DNA from: Stachybotrys elegans
Lineage: Eukaryota; Ascomycota; Sordariomycetes; Hypocreales; Stachybotryaceae
Direction: 5' to 3'
Assembly (NCBI GenBank): GCA_020746835.1
Contig: JAGPNK010000007.1
Location: forward strand, 1,211,001 to 1,275,000
DNA length: 64,000 bases
Shown here one piece after another: positions 59,586 through 64,000 of the stretch (position 1 is the stretch's first letter; every line of letters starts with the position of its first letter). A model generated the notes under the pieces. The model ran no database searches, was not told the origin of the DNA, and saw only the letters and a program-made list of their open reading frames with translations. A program made the translations under genes and the position numbers.

Positions 59586-60866
59586 ATGAATCGCGCAACA
59601 TGGCTTGACGGGCTTCGAGGCATCGCGGCGGCCATTGTGGCGACGGATCACTACTTCATGGGAAGCGTCCTGGACGCGGGATTCCGGTCCTTCTGGAGCG
59701 AACCGCCCGAGGAGAACCGCATGCTCATCCAGCTGCCACCCATCCGCCTTCTGTTTACTGCCCATGCCATGGTATGCCTCTTCTTGGTCATTTCGGGCTA
59801 TGCAATCTCTGTCAATCTCCTGCGCATGCGCCACGCAAACACCGCCGAGTTCCTGCGCCGAGTCTCCTCGGCCGCTACCCGCCGCGTCTTGCGCATCTAC
59901 CTGCCCGTCTTCTTCATGGCCGTCATCTCGCAGATCCTGTTCTTCTGCAACCTCTACCAATGGGACTTTGGCGACGACGTCGTGTGGGGCCGCAAGCCCT
60001 GGACGGCTCCATGGTTTCATGTCGAGTTTGTCTTTAGGTACATGCTCGACAATTTCAACATTCTCACCTTTCAAAACAATGGCGGCCTCAATGGCCAGCT
60101 CTGGACCATGCCCATGGAGTTCCGCGGCTCATGCATCATCTACCTCGTCATCGTTGCCCTCGCCTTCTGGAGACCATTACCCAGGCGCGTTGCTCTCGCC
60201 GCTCTCATCATGTACTGGTTCTACTTTGGCGTATGGGATGTCATGGGCTTCCTAGCCGGCCTGCTCCTGGCCGAGATACACGTTGCTTCTGAGTCGGCCT
60301 TATCGGAGTCGCTCGCGCCGTATCGTGGAAGTAAGGCTCCATCTATTGACTGGGCGACGATCTATACCTGCCTATGCTTCGTCTTTGGCATCTGGCTCGT
60401 ATGTCTTGACGATGAGGGAGTTCTCTCACCCGGTTATCAGTTTCTCGAGATTGCCGAATCTTCAAGATGGGACCACAGCCGGGACATTATCGGCAGGATC
60501 TGGAAGACGGTTGGATCGATCCTTCTTGTCTACGCAATCAGCAAGTCGGCCCATCTCCAGCGACCCTTCAATTCGGCCCCTGTACAGTACTTGGGCAAGA
60601 TATCCTTTTCCCTTTATCTTGTCCACCAGTCGATATACCACCTCATCCGCGACCCCATTAGGAATGCTTTATTTTACATGGCTGCACGGGAAGCATATTC
60701 TGTTGCCAGTGCAAGCAATCGGCCGGTTGCTTCTGCGTTTGCCTGGATTACGTGCTATTTTATTCTCTCTCCTATTAACATCTACGCCGCGCACTTATAC
60801 ACGAAACATATAGATGAGCGATGTATACAACTTGCAAAAATGTTTGACAAATGGGTTTCTAGCTAG
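59586..60866 (+). CDS. Membrane O-acyltransferase, acyltransferase-3 family
   Basis: One intronless frame of 426 aa from ATG 59586; the frame opens earlier but without an ATG. The N-terminus WLDGLRGIAAAIVATDHYFM is the signature of acyltransferase-3 proteins, with the conserved LRG and the His (residue 22) used in acyl transfer. About ten hydrophobic segments follow, including FTAHAMVCLFLVISGYAISV, YLPVFFMAVISQILFFC, GSCIIYLVIVALAFW, YWFYFGVWDVMGFLAGLLLA, YTCLCFVFGIWLVCL, ILLVYAISKSAHL and the late block LGKISFSLYLVHQSIYHLI, which is typical of the family. These enzymes usually O-acylate (often acetylate) sugars or small molecules on the far side of a membrane. The head-to-head GT2 gene suggests that the polysaccharide is the substrate, which is inference. 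Confidence 0.92.
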   Translation: MNRATWLDGLRGIAAAIVATDHYFMGSVLDAGFRSFWSEPPEENRMLIQLPPIRLLFTAHAMVCLFLVISGYAISVNLLRMRHANTAEFLRRVSSAATRRVLRIYLPVFFMAVISQILFFCNLYQWDFGDDVVWGRKPWTAPWFHVEFVFRYMLDNFNILTFQNNGGLNGQLWTMPMEFRGSCIIYLVIVALAFWRPLPRRVALAALIMYWFYFGVWDVMGFLAGLLLAEIHVASESALSESLAPYRGSKAPSIDWATIYTCLCFVFGIWLVCLDDEGVLSPGYQFLEIAESSRWDHSRDIIGRIWKTVGSILLVYAISKSAHLQRPFNSAPVQYLGKISFSLYLVHQSIYHLIRDPIRNALFYMAAREAYSVASASNRPVASAFAWITCYFILSPINIYAAHLYTKHIDERCIQLAKMFDKWVSS

Positions 60867-61793
60867 CGTTCTCTTCTTGAATGGGAGATACCCATTAATT
60901 CACAAACTGGAGTAAAGGATAAATAAAGTAATTGCATATTGTGAGCGAAGTACTCAACTGAGGACGGCCTGTTGGTGCTTGCTTCTATCACCTTCGGTCG
61001 GAGGATGTGTTTCCAGAATTGGTGCGGCGATATTACAATGTCTACCCCCGTCTCGCCAGCCTATCCCCTGTTCTTCATGGGTTCGCCATCGTATAATCGG
61101 TCTGGCCAATTAGCAAATGGCATAAATATCAAGGCAGCTCCTGCAGGTCTCAGCCGGTTTCTAAAGACCAACGAAGTAGGCTCGGGATCGGTGTCGGAAG
61201 CAGAAAGACGAAAGCGTCAAGACGCTCAGATCATCACTTTGCCAATCATTCACAGGTTCACCTCGATCCTTGGTCCTGATTCGTTGCAAAGCACCATCTG
61301 GCGGGTTCTCACAGATTCACAACGTGGTAAATAAGCCACTGAGCACATGTGTTCTTAAGTCAGTGTTATTTGATGACCTTCCACGGCCTTCGATAGGTTT
61401 GATCATGTGAGCAGCATTATCGCTTGTAGGATCCCACTGGCAGCCGCTTAATTGAATCCATTCGGATCGGTCCGCAGCGGGTACCGCCATGCTGATTCGT
61501 ATAGGTCCGAGGGCGCTCCTCTACATATTTAGTAGCTCTCATCAATAACTACAGCCATTACTCATTGCATGCCAATCCTAACCAATACAGCAGAAGATAT
61601 GAGGCTGACTTATCAACATGGTAACGTTACATGGATGCCTAAACAACAATGCGACTTCAGCCGCACAAGGCTGGCAATTTAGGCAGCAATGCCTAGAGAC
61701 AATGTCGTAGACGTGACTTGCCAATCTCAACAGCATCAGACAAAATCATGAATGTTCATCTCCTCATGCCAACATAAACAACTAAGACTGAGT
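60867..61793. other. Intergenic region, acyltransferase to NLR gene
   Basis: Tandem spacing of 927 bases. A frame at 60972-61334 lacks an ATG at its start and has no recognisable feature. The right part is probably the NLR promoter. Nothing else is seen. Confidence 0.5.
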
Positions 61794-64000
61794 ATGGCAC
61801 GAACTTACCGTGTCCGCGGTATCCCTTTAGAATGGGACGCCGACCGCTTGAGGGCTTTCCTGGAGGCAGAGAACAATAGCCCCGCCAATACCCCGCTTGT
61901 CGGCTCGCTCGCCCACGAAATCCACCGCCGCTCGCAAACAGCCACAATTTCTTTCCCCAGTGGCTCCGAGTTGCCAAACCGGCAGGTACGGCTGCCAGCT
62001 TCAAACTCGCTCTCTCGACCCCAGTTTATCACAATCGATGATGATTTTCTTGGCATCACTACTTTATATATGCCGCCGTCGCAGCACCATAGAGTTGAGT
62101 GAGTCTCGTGAATGCCACCACATATGTATGTATCTGAGATTGACCTAAGGATCCTTAGTGTCATCGCCCTATCAGGTCTTGGGGGTCATGCCTTTGGATC
62201 ATTCAAAGAGAGAGGCGGAGACCACATGTGGATCCGTGACGCACTCCCATATGATCTCACGGTAGGCAATGCCGAGAGCTCTGGGATTGGGCGAGTGATG
62301 ATCTATGGCTACGATTCCGCTGTAAAGAACAGCAATAGTTTTCAGAATCTGGAGGATCTGGCAATCTGCTTCCATAACTCCCTCCTTGCACTCATTGATG
62401 TCACCGACAGTACTATCGGCAAGCCGATTATTTTTGTCGCACATAGCTTGGGCGGTCTTATCCTCAAACAGGTAGGTGATGTGTCCAAGACCATGCGCAT
62501 CTAGAAATAACCATCTACAGATGCTTATCTTATTATCGAAATCGGAAGGAGATGGCCATTCAAGGTTTCTCAAATCGATCTATGGGATCGCTTTTTTCGG
62601 AGTTCCGCACGACGGCATGGATATTACCTCACTCATACCGATGGCAACGGACAATCCGAATCGGCCCTTGGTTGAATCTCTTAGCCGAATTAATCCGCAA
62701 ATCATACCTATGCTACGACGAGACTTCCATCATACTTTAGGAGAAAAGAATGACTCTGAGGTTATCTACTTCTATGAGACAAGAGAATCGCCAACAGCCC
62801 AAGAGGTATAGCATCAATTTAAGCTTATCACCATACAGCTAATGATTCCGGGCAGGATGCAGAGGGTGAATGGAGAATGAATGGCCCAAATGCGGTGCTA
62901 GTGACAAAAGCATCAGCCACACATGGCCGATACTGGGAGGATGGTCCGGACCACATTTGTGCCATAGACCGCACGCATTCAGACATGGTCAAATTCGGCC
63001 CACAAGATCACGAGTATGACAAAGTGCTGCAACGTCTTTTGGGCGTAGTCAGACGAGCACTTTTGGCGCCCCAACGGCGTGCACGAAACCCGCATGCAAA
63101 CACCCACATGCAAGCAGGCGAGTGAAGAATTAGTGAAGTGGCAGATGAGCAGAAGGGAAAAGAGAAAATGGGGCTAATGATGTCATGATAGAGGCCGGCC
63201 ATAAGACGCACTATCACATCCAGCTTGCCAAGAACAAACAGTTTACTGGCCGTACCGCAATTCTGGATGCATTAGAGAAGATGCTTTTTGGCGAGGAGCC
63301 GAGCCAAAAGACAGCACTCGTTGGACTTGGCGGGGTGGGCAAAACCCAAATTGCTCTGCGGTTTGCTTACCGTGTACAAGAAACACGGCCGGACTACTCA
63401 ATCTTCTGGGTGCCAGTATTGAGTGAACAGAGTGCAGTGCAGGCTTACACGGAGATTGCCAGAAAACTGGATTTACGAAAGATGAAGGAGGATGAGGACA
63501 TCAGAGAGCTTGTTTGTCGACACCTTAACTCAGACGAAGCTGGTAAATGGCTATTGATTATCGACAATGCTGACGATCAGGAGCTTGTCTTTGGAGCTAA
63601 TGATAAACCTGGCGTGGAGGAATACTTGCCTCAGAGCAAGCATGGCGTGGTCCTTCTTACTACTCGATCCACGGCAGTAGCAGCGAATTTTGCAGGATCT
63701 GATGTCATCGACGTCGAGCAAATGAATCCAGAGGAGGCGGCCGATCTTTTGAGAAAGTCATTGAGCCGAAAAGAACTAGTCCGAGACGAAGCGCTCGTTG
63801 CAGACTTACTCACTCACCTTATTTTTCTTCCACTTGCAATTACCCAAGCTGCGGCGTACCTCAATCAGACCAGGGCGCCGTTGCACAAATATTTGGAGCT
63901 GCTACAGGGAGCGGAAAAGGATGTTTCGAAATTGCTGGGTAGAGAATTCAAGGACAACACCCGATATCGAGACTCACGGAACGCCGTGGGAACAACTTGG
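61794..64000 (+). CDS. Fungal NLR-type receptor: lipase-like alpha/beta hydrolase + NB-ARC (3' end outside window)
   Basis: Exons 61794-62098, 62159-62471 and 62521-62805 join in phase; exon 4 begins at 62856, and a further exon at about 63192 is open to the window end. The N-terminal 100 residues (TYRVRGIPLEWDADRL) form a domain common in these receptors. A hydrolase follows: VIALSGLGGHAFGSFKE, nucleophile region FVAHSLGGLILKQ (Ser), FFGVPHDGMD and a late THSDMVKF His. The NB-ARC carries P-loop ALVGLGGVGKTQIALRF (about 63318-63360), Walker B KWLLIIDNADD, LLTTRSTAVAA (RNBS-B) and FLPLAITQAAAYL (GLPL-like). The exon 4 to exon 5 junction is unresolved: the acceptor ATAG at 63188-63191 needs a phase-1 donor, and only a weak one (GTGCAC at 63079) fits. 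Repeats such as TPR would be expected beyond the window. The likely role is non-self recognition leading to cell death. Confidence 0.82.

Noticed and set aside
60972..61334. 120-codon plus-strand frame downstream of the acyltransferase
   Set aside because: It opens without an ATG, has no conserved feature, and lies between the acyltransferase 3' UTR and the NLR promoter.

Overview
The window is nuclear DNA from a filamentous ascomycete, most likely a Sordariomycete. The genes carry short spliceosomal introns (mostly 45-75 nt) with GTRNGT-type donors, CTRAC/CTAAC branch points and YAG acceptors. Several proteins belong to fungal-only families (HET domain, fungal NB-ARC/STAND receptor, PMP3 with a long tail). 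Spacing and 20 well-supported loci are typical of such a genome. Species cannot be named from sequence alone. No tRNA, rRNA or CRISPR array was recognised.

Region 1, about 1-46 kb, is a conserved housekeeping block. In order: the 3' part of a USP39/Sad1-type splicing factor; a class II eIF4E (4EHP-like); LOC1 ribosome-assembly protein; an Eht1/Eeb1-type alpha/beta hydrolase; a CTK1/CDK12-type kinase; an unrecognised Ser/Arg-rich protein; PMP3; an Nrp1-like RNA-binding protein with a degenerate exonuclease domain; an acidic F-box-like protein; HAT2/RbAp48; XRN1; signal peptidase subunit SPC3; a Ulp2-type SUMO protease; RRP9; the proteasome beta-4 subunit PRE1; and DED1. Many of these act in RNA metabolism: splicing, cap binding, CTD phosphorylation, mRNA decay, U3 snoRNP and translation initiation. 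They are separate transcription units in convergent, divergent and tandem arrangements, not operons.

Region 2, about 46-64 kb, looks accessory. It holds a membrane-anchored acyl-CoA-synthetase-like protein whose AMP-binding signature is missing, a HET-domain protein, a polysaccharide synthase (GT2) and a membrane O-acyltransferase transcribed divergently, and at the right edge a lipase-like/NB-ARC receptor cut off by the window. Between 53.4 and 59.5 kb at least six related repeat copies flank the GT2 gene on both sides and in both orientations. Two copies keep a shared reading frame on the minus strand.

Gene structures were worked out by hand from splice signals, with reading-frame phase checked across every junction. 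Points worth a second look: tiny first coding exons (2 nt in PRE1, which splits its ATG; 5 nt in XRN1; 18 nt in the eIF4E gene), a perfect 19-bp palindrome at 3083-3122, two probable pseudo-enzymes, the repeat family at 53-59 kb, and the GT2/acyltransferase pair.
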